Assembly (NCBI GenBank): GCA_016936575.1
Contig: JAFGXQ010000221.1
Coordinates: forward strand, 1-45,054
From: Deltaproteobacteria bacterium
Lineage (GTDB): Bacteria; Myxococcota_A; Polyangia; JAAYKL01
Length of the DNA: 45,054 nucleotides
Direction of reading: 5' to 3'
The stretch's first letter is position 1, and each line of letters begins with the position of its first letter. This document shows positions 36,401 to 45,054 of this stretch, one piece after another. A program made the position numbers and the translations under genes. The notes under the pieces are model-generated. The model ran no database searches and had not been told where the DNA came from. It saw only the letters and a list, made by a program, of their open reading frames with translations.

Positions 36401-39400
36401 GATGACGAGCGTAAAGAGATTTATTACAATCAGGCGCTTTTGTGGGAAGAAGAGATTGACGACATTCAGAAGGCTGTTGACGTATACAACAGAATAATCG
36501 ACATGGCGGGTGATGAGGCAAGGTCGCTTGCTGCGTTGGATCGGTTGCATATTCGCGAAGAGAAATGGTCTGATGCGGCACAGATTATCGAGCGGGAATT
36601 GGCGGTGGGTGTTGAATCCGTTGAGGAAGAGACGGAACTGAAATATCGATTAGGTATGGTCTGCAAAGACCATCTGGGGGAATCCACCCGGGCGTTGGAT
36701 TGTTTCCGGGAAGTGCTGCAAATCGAACCATCTCATGAAAAGGGCATTGCCGCATTGGAATCGTTGCTCGACGAGGACAATTCCAAAGGTGAGGCGGCGG
36801 AAATCCTCGCGCCCCTTTATGAAGCGAAGGAAGACTGGGAGAATTTTGTGCGGGCCACGGAAATTCTTGTCGACACCAGTGATGATAAAGAGGAGCAATA
36901 CGAGTTGCTCATGAAAGTGGGTTCTATTTCATCTCAGCACCTGGAGCCTGTCGAGCGTTCGTTTGTCGCCTATAGTCGCGCATTCAAGGTGAATCCTGAT
37001 GCTCCTGAGGCATTGGAGCAGTTGGAAGGAATTACTTCGATTCTTGATAACTGGAAGGATTTGGTTGAAATATTGGAAGTCGGTGCCGCCGCGACCGAAG
37101 ATGTGGAAAATGCGAAATCCTTGTGGTTGAAAGCGGCGCAGATTCACGATACCCAATTGGATTCATTAGCCGCAGCTGTTACAGCATATCGAAATGCATT
37201 GAAGGCCGACGCTCAGTGTGAAGAGGCCATTTCGGCCTTGGAAGGTATCTACAGCCGAGAAGAGAAATGGAATGACTTGGTAGAAATTCTGGCAATCAAA
37301 GTGGATGCGGTTGCCGATGGTGAAGAAAAACAAGATATTTATCGCCATATGGCGCGCATCTATGAAGAGATGCTGGAAAATCCGGAAGCATCTGTGAAGT
37401 GCATGACGGAGATTTTAAATCTCGATTCATCTAACCTGGAAGCAATGCAGAGCCTCGACAGATTGTTTGTTTCCCTTAAAAACTGGACCGATCTGGCAGA
37501 CAATTTACAGCAGCAATTGGGATTGGTGACTGACCCTGACAATGTTGTCGAACTGAAGCTTCGATTGGCTGATTTGCGCGAAAAACAGTTGGATGAAATT
37601 TCTGCCGCTGTCGAAATTTATCGCGAAGTGCTGGATCTCGATTCGTCGAGCGACGCTGCGATTGAAGCGCTGGAAAGAATTTTGGAAAAGCCCGAATTCA
37701 AAACCGACGTAGCGGAAATATTGGAACCGTTGTATCGCGATCACGGGGACTGGGCGAAATTGGTGGGGGTGATTGAAATTATGTTCGAGGCGGAAGAGAC
37801 CGTTGATCGAAGAGTAGAGCTGTTGCACGAGATTGCCAATTTATATGAAACAGCCGGAGATGAACCCGAGAAAGCCTTCCAGACATTAGGACGCGCGCTG
37901 AAAGAAGATCCGGAACAGGAGCGAACGCAAGATGAGTTGGAACGCATGGCGAGAATCCTTGACCTGTACAAGGACCTGGCAGACTTGTATGCGGCTCAGA
38001 TTGAAAATCTCGAAGATGGGGATGTTCAGGCCGGATACCATTTGAAAGTAGCGAGTATCTGTGAAGATCAATTGCAGGACACGGATCGTGCGATAACCCA
38101 TTTTAAGGAAGTGTTGGCGTTAAACCCCATGCATTTTGACGCCGCCACGGCTTTGGAGCGTTCTTATCAGATAAACGAAGATTACGAAGCATTGGCAGCC
38201 ATATATATGAAAAAGACCGAGATGGTCGCCGATATGGACGACCAAAAGGATTTGCTTTTCAAAGCATCGCAAATTTATGAAGAGGTGCTTGAAAATGTAG
38301 ACAAAGCGATTGAGGTGTATCAGCGGATTCTTGAGATTGATTCTGACGAACTTCGCGCCATCAATCAGCTCGAAGGTCTGTTCCTGCGTCTCGAACGATG
38401 GGATGAACTGCAGAACATATACAATCAGAAAGTGGATTTGGTTGATCTTCCTGACGAAAAGAAAGAAGTTTTGTACGTATTGGGAGCTATGTATGAACGG
38501 GAGTTGAACGATACTCAGAAGGCCATCACCACATATCAACGCATTCTGGAATTTGATCCCGATGATTTTCAGGCGATTTCACGGTTGGATATGCTGTATG
38601 CGGAAGCTGAGGAATGGGCGGACCTGCTTTCCATTTTAGAGCGTGAAATTGATTTAGTGGATGACCCCGATGAAGCGGTATCCTTCAAGTATCGCGTAGC
38701 GGAGTTGTATGTTCGACATCTTGAAGATGTGTCGCGTGCCATTGAGTACCTGAAAGATATTTTGACGATTTCTCCCGATCACGAGCCGACTGTCAAACTA
38801 TTGGAAGAGTTGGTGGCCGGCGATGAAGAGCCGATGATGGCTGCTGAGGTTCTGGAGCCTCTGTATCAGGAGTTGGCAGAGTGGCGAAAATTGATTGGGC
38901 TCATTGAAGTTAAACTGAAGCATATTGATGACGAATGGCAACAGGTTGAATTGTTGCATCAGGCGGCCTCCCTGCTCGAAAGCGATTTGCATCTGGATTC
39001 ACCGGCAGAGGCGTTTGAAATGTATGCACGCGCTCTGGCGATAGAACCGACCAATGAAAAAACGCTCTCTCAGCTGAATGAACTGGCACATACATCCGGC
39101 AAATGGACTGAATTTGCGAAGATTCTCGATGATCGGATGGAATCTCTCGAAGATGAAGAAGCGTTGATCGTGCTTGGGCTGAAAGTGGCCTCCGTATATG
39201 AGGAAAACCTCGACAATATGGATGCAGCGATAGAGCGATATCAGAAAGTGCTCGCCGCTGACGAGGAAAACCGCGAGGCGGTGCTCAGTCTGGATAAATT
39301 GTATCAGATCGGGGAGAAGTGGCAGGAGCTGGCAGGTGTTCTTCAGAAGGAAACCCTGTTGATGGAAGACCCCGAGGAGAGTTTGAACGTTCAGTTTCGG

Positions 39401-42400
39401 TTGGGGCAGCTGTACCAGCAGGAATTGGATGAAGTCGAAAAGGCTGTCGGTGTGTATCGCGATATTCTTGGTGCGGAACCGGCTCATGATCAATCGATTT
39501 CTGCGTTGGAATTTTTATTTACCGAAGGCCATATGCGCGCTGAAATCGTTGATATTCTCGAACCGCTGCTGCAGATGCAGAATGAGTGGTCCAAGCTGGT
39601 GTCTCTGTATGAACGCCAGTTGGATTCCATCGAAGAAAAAGAAGATCGCGTGTCAATGGAGCACCGCATTGCGGAGACGTTTGAAGACAAGTTGCTCGAT
39701 CCGGTTGAAGCGTTCAACTGGTATTGTCGAGCGTTTTCAGAAGATCCGTTTGATGAGCGCTCGTCAATTGATATTGAGCGGTTGGCAGCCGGCACCGAAG
39801 CGTGGAATGAATTGGCAGAAGTGTATGAACAGCTTTTCGGCAAGTACGAAGATGAAGATGCCAAGAAACTGGTTGCTAAAAAAGCCGCCCGGGTTGCGGA
39901 GGAAGAGTTGCGTGACCCGGCGAGAGCCGAGAAAGCGTATCGCGCCTGTTTGGATTTGGGAGAAGACGACATCGAAGTTTTGCAGGCTTTAGACAGAATC
40001 TATTCTCAGCATATGGAGTGGGAGCATCTGGTAGGTATTCTCCAACTGTTGGCCAAAGTGGAAACGGCTGTTCCGGAGCAGGTGGAATACATTTTCCGTA
40101 TGGGCGATGTACTCGAAACGCAATTGGATGAAGTTGAGAAGGCGCGCGTTGCATTCCATAGCATTGTCGATGAATTGGAACCCACGCACATGGAATCACT
40201 CGAGCGATTGGAAATGATTTACGCCAATCAAGAAGAGTGGTCCGCGCTCTACAGCATTTATGAGAAAATGAAAGATTGTGCCGACAATGATGCTGTTCAG
40301 GCGGACTTGTTCGCGAAGTTGGCTACTATCGCTGCGGACTGCCTGGAAGATATTCCCAAGGCTATCGATCTTTGGGAAGGCGTATTGGATATTCTGGGTG
40401 AGGATGCGACCGCACTTGAGGCCCTGGGCGATCTGTACGCCAGGCAGGAGAACTGGGACGAACTCGTTGAGGTGTTGGAGCGTGCGGTAACGATTGCTGA
40501 CGACGACGAAGCGCGCGTTCGTATATACAGTCAGCTGGGTACGGTTTGGGGAGAATGTCTTGATCGCGATAGAAGTGCTCTTGAGAACTGGCAGAATGTT
40601 CTATCTATCGATCTGGACAATATTCCCGCTTTGCAGGCGATTGCGAAAATTTATGAATCCAACCAGGAATGGGAAGATCTTATCGAAACCCTGGAGCGGA
40701 TTATTGAAGTGGGTATCTCAGTGTTCGAGACTGAGGAAATTAAGGGATACTATGCACAATTGGGCAAAATTCTTTCCGACATTGTTGAGCGACCGATGGA
40801 CGCAATCGATGTATGGCGACGATCTCTTGATGTTGATCCGTCCGAACTGAGCACCGTTCATGCGCTGGAAGCACTGTATCGAGAACAGGAAATCTGGGAA
40901 GATTTGGTTGAAATGTTGGGGCGCAAAGCAGAACTGCTGGAAGGGGACGCTCAGATTGATACCTGGTTGGAGCAGGCCCGCGCCATGGAAGAACTGCTGG
41001 AACAGCCGCTGCTGGCCAAAACTCCGTATCTGAATATTTTGGGTGTGTCGGCACTTCATGAGCATGCGTTTGAGCGCACCGTTGAAATAATGACGGAAGA
41101 AGAGTCGTTTGAGGAACTCATTCAATTATATTCTGCGAGGTTGGAAGTGGTTGGGGACAGTGCCGTCCAAATTGATTTGCTTCACAAGGCAGCTGTCATC
41201 TACGAAGAAAAACTCGAACAGGCGGAGAACGCTTTCCTGGTGATGCAGCGTGCGTTCGAAATTGACTACTCCAATGATGCCACCGGCGATCATCTGGAGC
41301 GGTTGGCTTCTGAAACCGGGAAGTGGCAGGAACTGCTCGGAGGATGCAATCAGATTCTTGCGGGCACCCAGGACAAGAAAATTCAAATCGATTTGTGCCT
41401 GAAAATCGGTAAGTGGTATTCGGCTATCGGAAACCCGGAATATGCGATTCAGTATTATCAGCAGGTACTCACACTCGATGCCAACAATGTTCCGGCACTT
41501 CGCTTGATGGGAGAACTGTACCGAGGGGCCAAACAGTGGACAGAGCTGGTTGAAGTATTGAAGAAAGCGGTTAACTGTGAAGATATTCCCGAGAAGAAAA
41601 AAGACATTCTCGTTGATCTCGGCGAAATTTATCTTGAGTACATGGAAGATATGCCTGCGGCACGAAAAGTGTATAAAGAAGCCTTGGCAATTGACCCCAC
41701 GTTGGAACCGGCTTTATTGGCGTTGGAGCGAATGTTCCGCTCTACCGAAAACTGGGAGGAACTGATTCCGGTATTGCGGCGAAAAATCGATGTGCTGGAC
41801 GAAACAGAAACCGAAGCTATCATTTCCACGCGTCAACGGATTGCCGAGATTTATGAAGAAAATCTCAACGAGTTGGCAAAAGCAACCGAAGAGTACAAGG
41901 CGAATATTGAAATCGATGCCGGTCATATTCCTTCCTTGAAAGGCCTGGAACGGCTCTATGAGAAACGTGAACTTTGGCAGGACCTGTTGGATGTACTTGA
42001 AGTTCAATTGGAATATGCACCCAGCGAAAGTGAGCGAATTGAATTACTGCTGCGAATTGCGGATATGCTGGAAGGTGAATTCCGTAAGCCCGAACGCGCG
42101 ATTGAGAAGCTGGAGGAAGTGGTGGACATCGATCCGTCTGAGCATCGTGCGCTCGAGTCTCTGGAACGATTGTATCGCGCTGTTCAAAAATGGGATGAGC
42201 TTATCGACGCGTTGGAAAAACATGTTGATTCCACCCACGACCGCGAAGACCGTATTCCCTTGTACGAAAATATGGGAAAAGTGTTCGCATTGGAGCTGAA
42301 AGATATTGATCGTGCGATGGATGCCTACGAGCAGATTCTTGATATTGCCCCTGAAAACATCGATGCTCTCGACAACCTGGCGAAGATGCAGGTGAAGGCA

Positions 42401-44959
42401 GAAGACTGGGTGTCGGCACATGAAACATTGAACCGACTTGCCGATACGGTGGAAGAGCCGGAGCGCAAAGTTGATTTGTATTTCCGTTTGGGTACGTTGA
42501 ATGAAACGCAGCTGATGGACCGCGGTGCCGCGGTTGATCATTTCCGGTCTGCGCTCGATATTGATGAGGGGCATCTGGAATCCCTGGAAGCGTTGTGCAA
42601 AATTCATCTTGATGAATCTGAGTGGGTGGCTGCTGCGGAAGTTATGGAGGCGCAGCAGGCGCATACAGAGAATAAACGTCACAGATCCAAACTTCAGTTT
42701 CAGCTGGGTGAATTGTATCGTGACAAACTGAGTGAAGAAGAAACCGCCATCGAGTGGTTTGAGAAAGCGCTCGAGTCGAATTCGGACAATCAGGATGCCG
42801 CGGAACCACTTGTAGATGTATATATGGAAGCGGGGCGGTACGAGGAAGCCGAACGTCTGTTGGATATGCTGATTCGACTGGGCGGGAAGCGATCCGGTGA
42901 AGAGATGCAGCCGCTGCATACGAAGATGGGCCGCGTCGCCGATAAGCTCAACAAGCTGGAAAAAGCACTGAAAGCCTATCAGGCGGCCTATGACATCAAT
43001 ACACAGTATCTGCCGGCGTTGTTGAATTTGGCTGACTGCCTGTATCGAAGCCAACAATGGGACAAAGCATTTAAATTGTATCAGATGGTATTGGTACATC
43101 ATCGAGATGACCGCAGCAAAGAGGAAATTGTTGATATTTTCTATCGTCTGGGGACCATCAAGGCGGAATTGAAAGAGCGACGTAAGGCGCTCAATATGTA
43201 TGACAAGGCTCTCGAAATTGATGGTGGCCATGTGCCGACATTAGAGGCAGTCATTCAACTTCAGGAAGAACAGAAGAATTATGAACAGGTCATTCACTTC
43301 AAGAAAGTGTTGATCGATTCAGTCCACGATGAAGACAAGCAATTTACGCTGCACGAGGAAATCGGCGACATCTGGCAGAATAAATTGAAAAATCCGCAAA
43401 AAGCCATTTCTGCATATCAGGAAGCGACAGCCCTCAAGCCGGAGAACCGTCCTATTCTGCACAAACTGATGCCGCTCTACCAGACCACCAAGCAGTGGCA
43501 GAATGTGGTAGACACGGTAAACCGGGTTTGCGAAATGGAAGAAGACAAGGAAAAACTCGCCCGTCTCTACTACACGATTGCGGTGATTTACCGTGATGAA
43601 ATCAAGAGTGCGGAAGACGCGGTCGGATTCTTCAACAAGTCGCTCGATAACAGCATCGAGAATCTGAAAGCATTTGAGGCGATTGATCGCATCTTAACGC
43701 AGAAGAAGAGTTGGAAAGAGTTGGAGCGCAATTACCGAAAAATGATTCATCGTATTTCCGGTAAAGGCCAAAAAGACGTCGAGATCAACCTGTGGCACTT
43801 CCTCGGTGAAATCTACCGTACACGAATGGGACAGTTTGAAGCCGCTGCCGAAGCGTTCAAAATGGCTTCGAATCTCGATCCGGAGAATGTGACACGTCAC
43901 GAAATCCTGGCGGAACTGTATTCCAAAATGGATAATTGTTTGGACGATGCGGTACGTGAACACATGGCGTTGATTGCTCAGAAACCGTACAAGGTTGATT
44001 CCTACAAAGCATTGAGACGATTGTACTTCGAGCATCGCCAGTATGACAAAGCGTGGTGTCTATGCGCTACATTGGCGTTCCTGAAGAAAGCCGATGCCGA
44101 AGAACAACAGTTCTTTGAGCAGTACCGCACGAAAGGTACCGTGCGCGCTCAGGCCCGACTGGACAACGAGCGATGGATTAAAGATTTGTTCCACAAGGAT
44201 GAGTCTGTGTACATTGGCAAGATTTTTGAGTTGGTGACCAATGCGGTACGTTCGTTCAAAATACTACCGATTAAGAACTACGGATTGAAAAAATCGCAGA
44301 AGCGTCCACATAATGATACATTGACCTTCTCGAAAACATTTTTCTATGCGGCTCAAGTAATCAATCTGCCGGTTATTCCTGAATTGTACCTTCAGGATGA
44401 CCGTGCAGGTGGGCTGAATTTCGCCATTACGGAGCCTGTCGCTTCGGCTTGCGGGGCAACGTTGTTGTCCGGCTACGCGCCTCAGGATTTATTGTTCCTG
44501 GCGACCAAACACTTGTCCTACTATCGTCCGGAACACTACATTCGTTGGATTCTGCCGTCTCACACTGAATTGAAGGCGTTGATGCTGGCGGCGATTAAAC
44601 TCGGAAATCCGGGGGCGAAGATTCCGGATGATCCGACCCTGACAGCGTTGCAGAAACAATTGCGAAATACAATGAGTCCCATGGAATTGGAGAGCTTGCG
44701 AAAAGTAGTGAATAAATTCCTGAAGTCGGGCGAACAGGCCGATTTGAAAAAATGGATTCGTTCTTTGGAACTCACCGCATGCCGTGCCGGGTTCCTGTTG
44801 GCAAATGACCTTGAAACAGCCGCTCGTATGATTCAGTCCGACCCGGCATCGTTAGATGACATGTCGCAGACAGACAAAATCAAAGAGCTGGTTCTATTCA
44901 GCGTGTCGCCCGAGTACTTCCGTCTGCGTGAAGCGCTGGGCATTGTAATCGGCGCATAG
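33413..44959 (+). CDS. Giant TPR-repeat protein with C-terminal M48-like domain
   Basis: One unbroken frame encodes 3848 residues (roughly 440 kDa), with no signal peptide or membrane helix. Residues 1-362 are helical TPR-like. An acidic, Gln/Glu/Ser-rich linker follows (about 363-430). From about 455 to 3560 about forty modules of near 72 residues repeat, each with an aromatic 'W-x-x-L' opening and an 'AI..Y..IL..DP....A...L..LY' body, that is, two TPR hairpins. For example, Trp1286 and Trp1358 start neighbouring modules. Residues about 3600-3848 are not TPR and resemble an M48 metallopeptidase fold without its HExxH. Giant TPR proteins of this style are known in Myxococcota; their function is unknown. 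A second good start lies at 34499. GGGG precedes the first ATG. Confidence 0.93.
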   Translation: MTVETIQRAGFLTWKEQLLHWEQSLESIDSPEEFTARCLLIARLWDEKYLEKARALSYFQKAFKSDDSCFEAVENSRRLYWEIGRLAPLGKLIPISIRLSEDAEHVSLLRWELAQALMVMRQTDDLQELCLAVCQETPDADWAKDLLEDLTQIDDLEERIQVVLASSKSEDTPEWKYFRAAYMYLESEVDDAVARAIELLTIAIERNIQNPAVQLLLENLIYSSGGDEALIAFQGALLEKLDESLQGQYLVWTALRWRFVFEEPEKAVPFLERACRQTPDLPGVFGFLFELYLSENETSQVVELVENIAGKDVDNKMDILESALYLWWKVLNNTEKADFYLGEITNIQPHNEVAKTYFEECKMTNNSGTDNNSQVDVTEEELEQQEEVSESGQEEIAAPETFEASREVSDALETAMTAASEAESEGVEQGIKAWQGDAWEADPGHPLVVEALERLYGETQKWSGFADFLKRMGRKITDDAKFVEAHMVLARVYDEYLNQDAMVVNTYQSVLKKKADYLPALDAAIEKYESMERWPDLVKMLKAKGDVITDKEERVELWLRVANLFMNQFSNQAEAIKAFENVLEADPEHPEAIDFLKDMYEKRRDWKKLIDMMELQAKALDDGPDKVEALVDIAKMAAERLKKPDICIAHWEAVLEHDPENNDAIDDLANFYERAKEWEKLAGVLETKVQNVGDESEQKSIYQKLSLVYGDKIDNDQKAVEVLKALLELDPDDRRAQEQLKKRYLALQAWQELEAFYEESEKWDEFIRLLEREADKEGAEVETQVGLYFKIADLQREKKERVDKAAEALEAILKVDSANLEAAEQLIPIYEEAGDKAVQLANVLEVKLTHIEDEAEAQALLQRISRLVEDEVGDADRAFDGFFKAFKHDPLDEVCQEDLERTAGKAGRWEEVVDAYNAAYDEADGEDKVDLRIRMARVMNEELGKAEEALAHFDAILEADPKNSKAIHALERIYAQMGRFEELLDIYAKRIEMAEDDDERKEIYYNQALLWEEEIDDIQKAVDVYNRIIDMAGDEARSLAALDRLHIREEKWSDAAQIIERELAVGVESVEEETELKYRLGMVCKDHLGESTRALDCFREVLQIEPSHEKGIAALESLLDEDNSKGEAAEILAPLYEAKEDWENFVRATEILVDTSDDKEEQYELLMKVGSISSQHLEPVERSFVAYSRAFKVNPDAPEALEQLEGITSILDNWKDLVEILEVGAAATEDVENAKSLWLKAAQIHDTQLDSLAAAVTAYRNALKADAQCEEAISALEGIYSREEKWNDLVEILAIKVDAVADGEEKQDIYRHMARIYEEMLENPEASVKCMTEILNLDSSNLEAMQSLDRLFVSLKNWTDLADNLQQQLGLVTDPDNVVELKLRLADLREKQLDEISAAVEIYREVLDLDSSSDAAIEALERILEKPEFKTDVAEILEPLYRDHGDWAKLVGVIEIMFEAEETVDRRVELLHEIANLYETAGDEPEKAFQTLGRALKEDPEQERTQDELERMARILDLYKDLADLYAAQIENLEDGDVQAGYHLKVASICEDQLQDTDRAITHFKEVLALNPMHFDAATALERSYQINEDYEALAAIYMKKTEMVADMDDQKDLLFKASQIYEEVLENVDKAIEVYQRILEIDSDELRAINQLEGLFLRLERWDELQNIYNQKVDLVDLPDEKKEVLYVLGAMYERELNDTQKAITTYQRILEFDPDDFQAISRLDMLYAEAEEWADLLSILEREIDLVDDPDEAVSFKYRVAELYVRHLEDVSRAIEYLKDILTISPDHEPTVKLLEELVAGDEEPMMAAEVLEPLYQELAEWRKLIGLIEVKLKHIDDEWQQVELLHQAASLLESDLHLDSPAEAFEMYARALAIEPTNEKTLSQLNELAHTSGKWTEFAKILDDRMESLEDEEALIVLGLKVASVYEENLDNMDAAIERYQKVLAADEENREAVLSLDKLYQIGEKWQELAGVLQKETLLMEDPEESLNVQFRLGQLYQQELDEVEKAVGVYRDILGAEPAHDQSISALEFLFTEGHMRAEIVDILEPLLQMQNEWSKLVSLYERQLDSIEEKEDRVSMEHRIAETFEDKLLDPVEAFNWYCRAFSEDPFDERSSIDIERLAAGTEAWNELAEVYEQLFGKYEDEDAKKLVAKKAARVAEEELRDPARAEKAYRACLDLGEDDIEVLQALDRIYSQHMEWEHLVGILQLLAKVETAVPEQVEYIFRMGDVLETQLDEVEKARVAFHSIVDELEPTHMESLERLEMIYANQEEWSALYSIYEKMKDCADNDAVQADLFAKLATIAADCLEDIPKAIDLWEGVLDILGEDATALEALGDLYARQENWDELVEVLERAVTIADDDEARVRIYSQLGTVWGECLDRDRSALENWQNVLSIDLDNIPALQAIAKIYESNQEWEDLIETLERIIEVGISVFETEEIKGYYAQLGKILSDIVERPMDAIDVWRRSLDVDPSELSTVHALEALYREQEIWEDLVEMLGRKAELLEGDAQIDTWLEQARAMEELLEQPLLAKTPYLNILGVSALHEHAFERTVEIMTEEESFEELIQLYSARLEVVGDSAVQIDLLHKAAVIYEEKLEQAENAFLVMQRAFEIDYSNDATGDHLERLASETGKWQELLGGCNQILAGTQDKKIQIDLCLKIGKWYSAIGNPEYAIQYYQQVLTLDANNVPALRLMGELYRGAKQWTELVEVLKKAVNCEDIPEKKKDILVDLGEIYLEYMEDMPAARKVYKEALAIDPTLEPALLALERMFRSTENWEELIPVLRRKIDVLDETETEAIISTRQRIAEIYEENLNELAKATEEYKANIEIDAGHIPSLKGLERLYEKRELWQDLLDVLEVQLEYAPSESERIELLLRIADMLEGEFRKPERAIEKLEEVVDIDPSEHRALESLERLYRAVQKWDELIDALEKHVDSTHDREDRIPLYENMGKVFALELKDIDRAMDAYEQILDIAPENIDALDNLAKMQVKAEDWVSAHETLNRLADTVEEPERKVDLYFRLGTLNETQLMDRGAAVDHFRSALDIDEGHLESLEALCKIHLDESEWVAAAEVMEAQQAHTENKRHRSKLQFQLGELYRDKLSEEETAIEWFEKALESNSDNQDAAEPLVDVYMEAGRYEEAERLLDMLIRLGGKRSGEEMQPLHTKMGRVADKLNKLEKALKAYQAAYDINTQYLPALLNLADCLYRSQQWDKAFKLYQMVLVHHRDDRSKEEIVDIFYRLGTIKAELKERRKALNMYDKALEIDGGHVPTLEAVIQLQEEQKNYEQVIHFKKVLIDSVHDEDKQFTLHEEIGDIWQNKLKNPQKAISAYQEATALKPENRPILHKLMPLYQTTKQWQNVVDTVNRVCEMEEDKEKLARLYYTIAVIYRDEIKSAEDAVGFFNKSLDNSIENLKAFEAIDRILTQKKSWKELERNYRKMIHRISGKGQKDVEINLWHFLGEIYRTRMGQFEAAAEAFKMASNLDPENVTRHEILAELYSKMDNCLDDAVREHMALIAQKPYKVDSYKALRRLYFEHRQYDKAWCLCATLAFLKKADAEEQQFFEQYRTKGTVRAQARLDNERWIKDLFHKDESVYIGKIFELVTNAVRSFKILPIKNYGLKKSQKRPHNDTLTFSKTFFYAAQVINLPVIPELYLQDDRAGGLNFAITEPVASACGATLLSGYAPQDLLFLATKHLSYYRPEHYIRWILPSHTELKALMLAAIKLGNPGAKIPDDPTLTALQKQLRNTMSPMELESLRKVVNKFLKSGEQADLKKWIRSLELTACRAGFLLANDLETAARMIQSDPASLDDMSQTDKIKELVLFSVSPEYFRLREALGIVIGA
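34487..34501 (+). promoter_or_regulatory. In-frame internal start with strong ribosome site
   Basis: GAGGAG (34487-34492) lies six bases before an in-frame ATG (34499-34501, residue 363) at the exact boundary between the N-terminal helical domain and the acidic linker. It is a better ribosome site than that of the annotated start. Use is not shown. Confidence 0.45.
34780..44050 (+). repeat. About forty 72-residue double-TPR modules
   Basis: Protein-level tandem repeats with a period of about 72 residues (216 bases). Each module begins with a Trp or other aromatic then Leu two or three residues on. The modules differ strongly from each other in sequence, so they are old duplications and not recent DNA repeats. 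They should form a long right-handed superhelix. Confidence 0.85.
44210..44956 (+). other. C-terminal domain resembling a dead M48 peptidase
   Basis: Residues about 3600-3848 of the giant protein. The order 'LPVIPELYLQDD ... NFAIT ... GATLLSG ... DLLFLATKHLSYYRPEHY ... LTACRAGFLLANDL' parallels the M48 order 'mature strand, N-A-F, gluzincin helix HExxH, E-x-x-A-D'. The HExxH positions hold TKHLSY and the downstream Glu/Asp pair is only partly kept, so zinc peptidase activity is not expected. The call is by eye. Confidence 0.45.
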
Positions 44960-45054
44960 GTCAGTAATCTGAATCCATCCCGCTTTTTCCGGCTTCTATG
45001 ATTGTAATGTGCATCTCGGATTTCAGTCCACTTGTCCGCCGGCAGAGAAGTAAA
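44960..45054. other. Window edge after the giant gene
   Basis: A 95-base stretch follows the giant TPR stop. I see no gene and no convincing terminator. Confidence 0.5.

Noticed and set aside
42044..43231. 395-residue minus-strand frame in the giant TPR gene
   Set aside because: It is a shadow frame opposite a strongly periodic TPR coding sequence and has no start signals.

Overview
The window comes from a Gram-negative bacterium with roughly even base composition and an outer membrane. It encodes an OmpA-type lipoprotein, several other predicted lipoproteins, a beta-barrel-like protein and a Tat substrate. The Asp/Ser/Thr/Ala-repeat lipoprotein, the DUF4159/VWA pair, the TPR-rich genes and the many sensor proteins fit a deltaproteobacterial lineage near Myxococcota or Bradymonadia. 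That placement is inferred from gene content only. I see no rRNA, tRNA, CRISPR array, insertion sequence or phage gene.

Layout. 0.2-4.4 kb: a secreted glycosidase-like lipoprotein with an Asp-repeat stalk, and a soluble PAS histidine kinase. 4.6-9.7 kb: a tight minus-strand operon of a winged-helix-like protein, an HD-GYP response regulator, a membrane histidine kinase, RNase PH and RdgB, with a promoter at its head. 10.1-14.8 kb: a possible secreted protein with two Asp-rich FG-GAP-like motifs and a histone-deacetylase-family enzyme, divergent from a membrane-anchored beta-propeller protein. 14.9-18.2 kb: a DUF4143 ATPase and transketolase. 18.3-21.4 kb: a coupled DUF4159/VWA membrane pair. 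21.4-25.0 kb: an EEP-family phosphoesterase, an outer-membrane protein and a CstA-type carrier. 25.0-25.9 kb: a DUF6922/AbiEii pair resembling a toxin-antitoxin module. 25.9-28.2 kb: a small membrane protein, a lipoprotein expansin and a MIF-type tautomerase. 28.3-33.4 kb: an OmpA lipoprotein, a catalytically dead Fic-like protein, a Cache/HAMP receptor without output domain, a HEAT protein and a TPR protein. 33.4-45.0 kb: one 3848-residue TPR protein.

Functional themes are signalling (two kinases, an HD-GYP regulator, an output-less receptor), envelope and polysaccharide work (glycosidase-like protein, expansin, OmpA, DUF4159/VWA), and large helical-repeat scaffolds (HEAT, TPR, giant TPR). 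The most unusual items are the giant TPR protein with a C-terminal domain resembling a dead M48 peptidase, its well-formed internal start, the Fic protein whose catalytic motif is erased while its surroundings persist, and the bacterial expansin. None is proven to be a new system; each is given with the test that would settle it.
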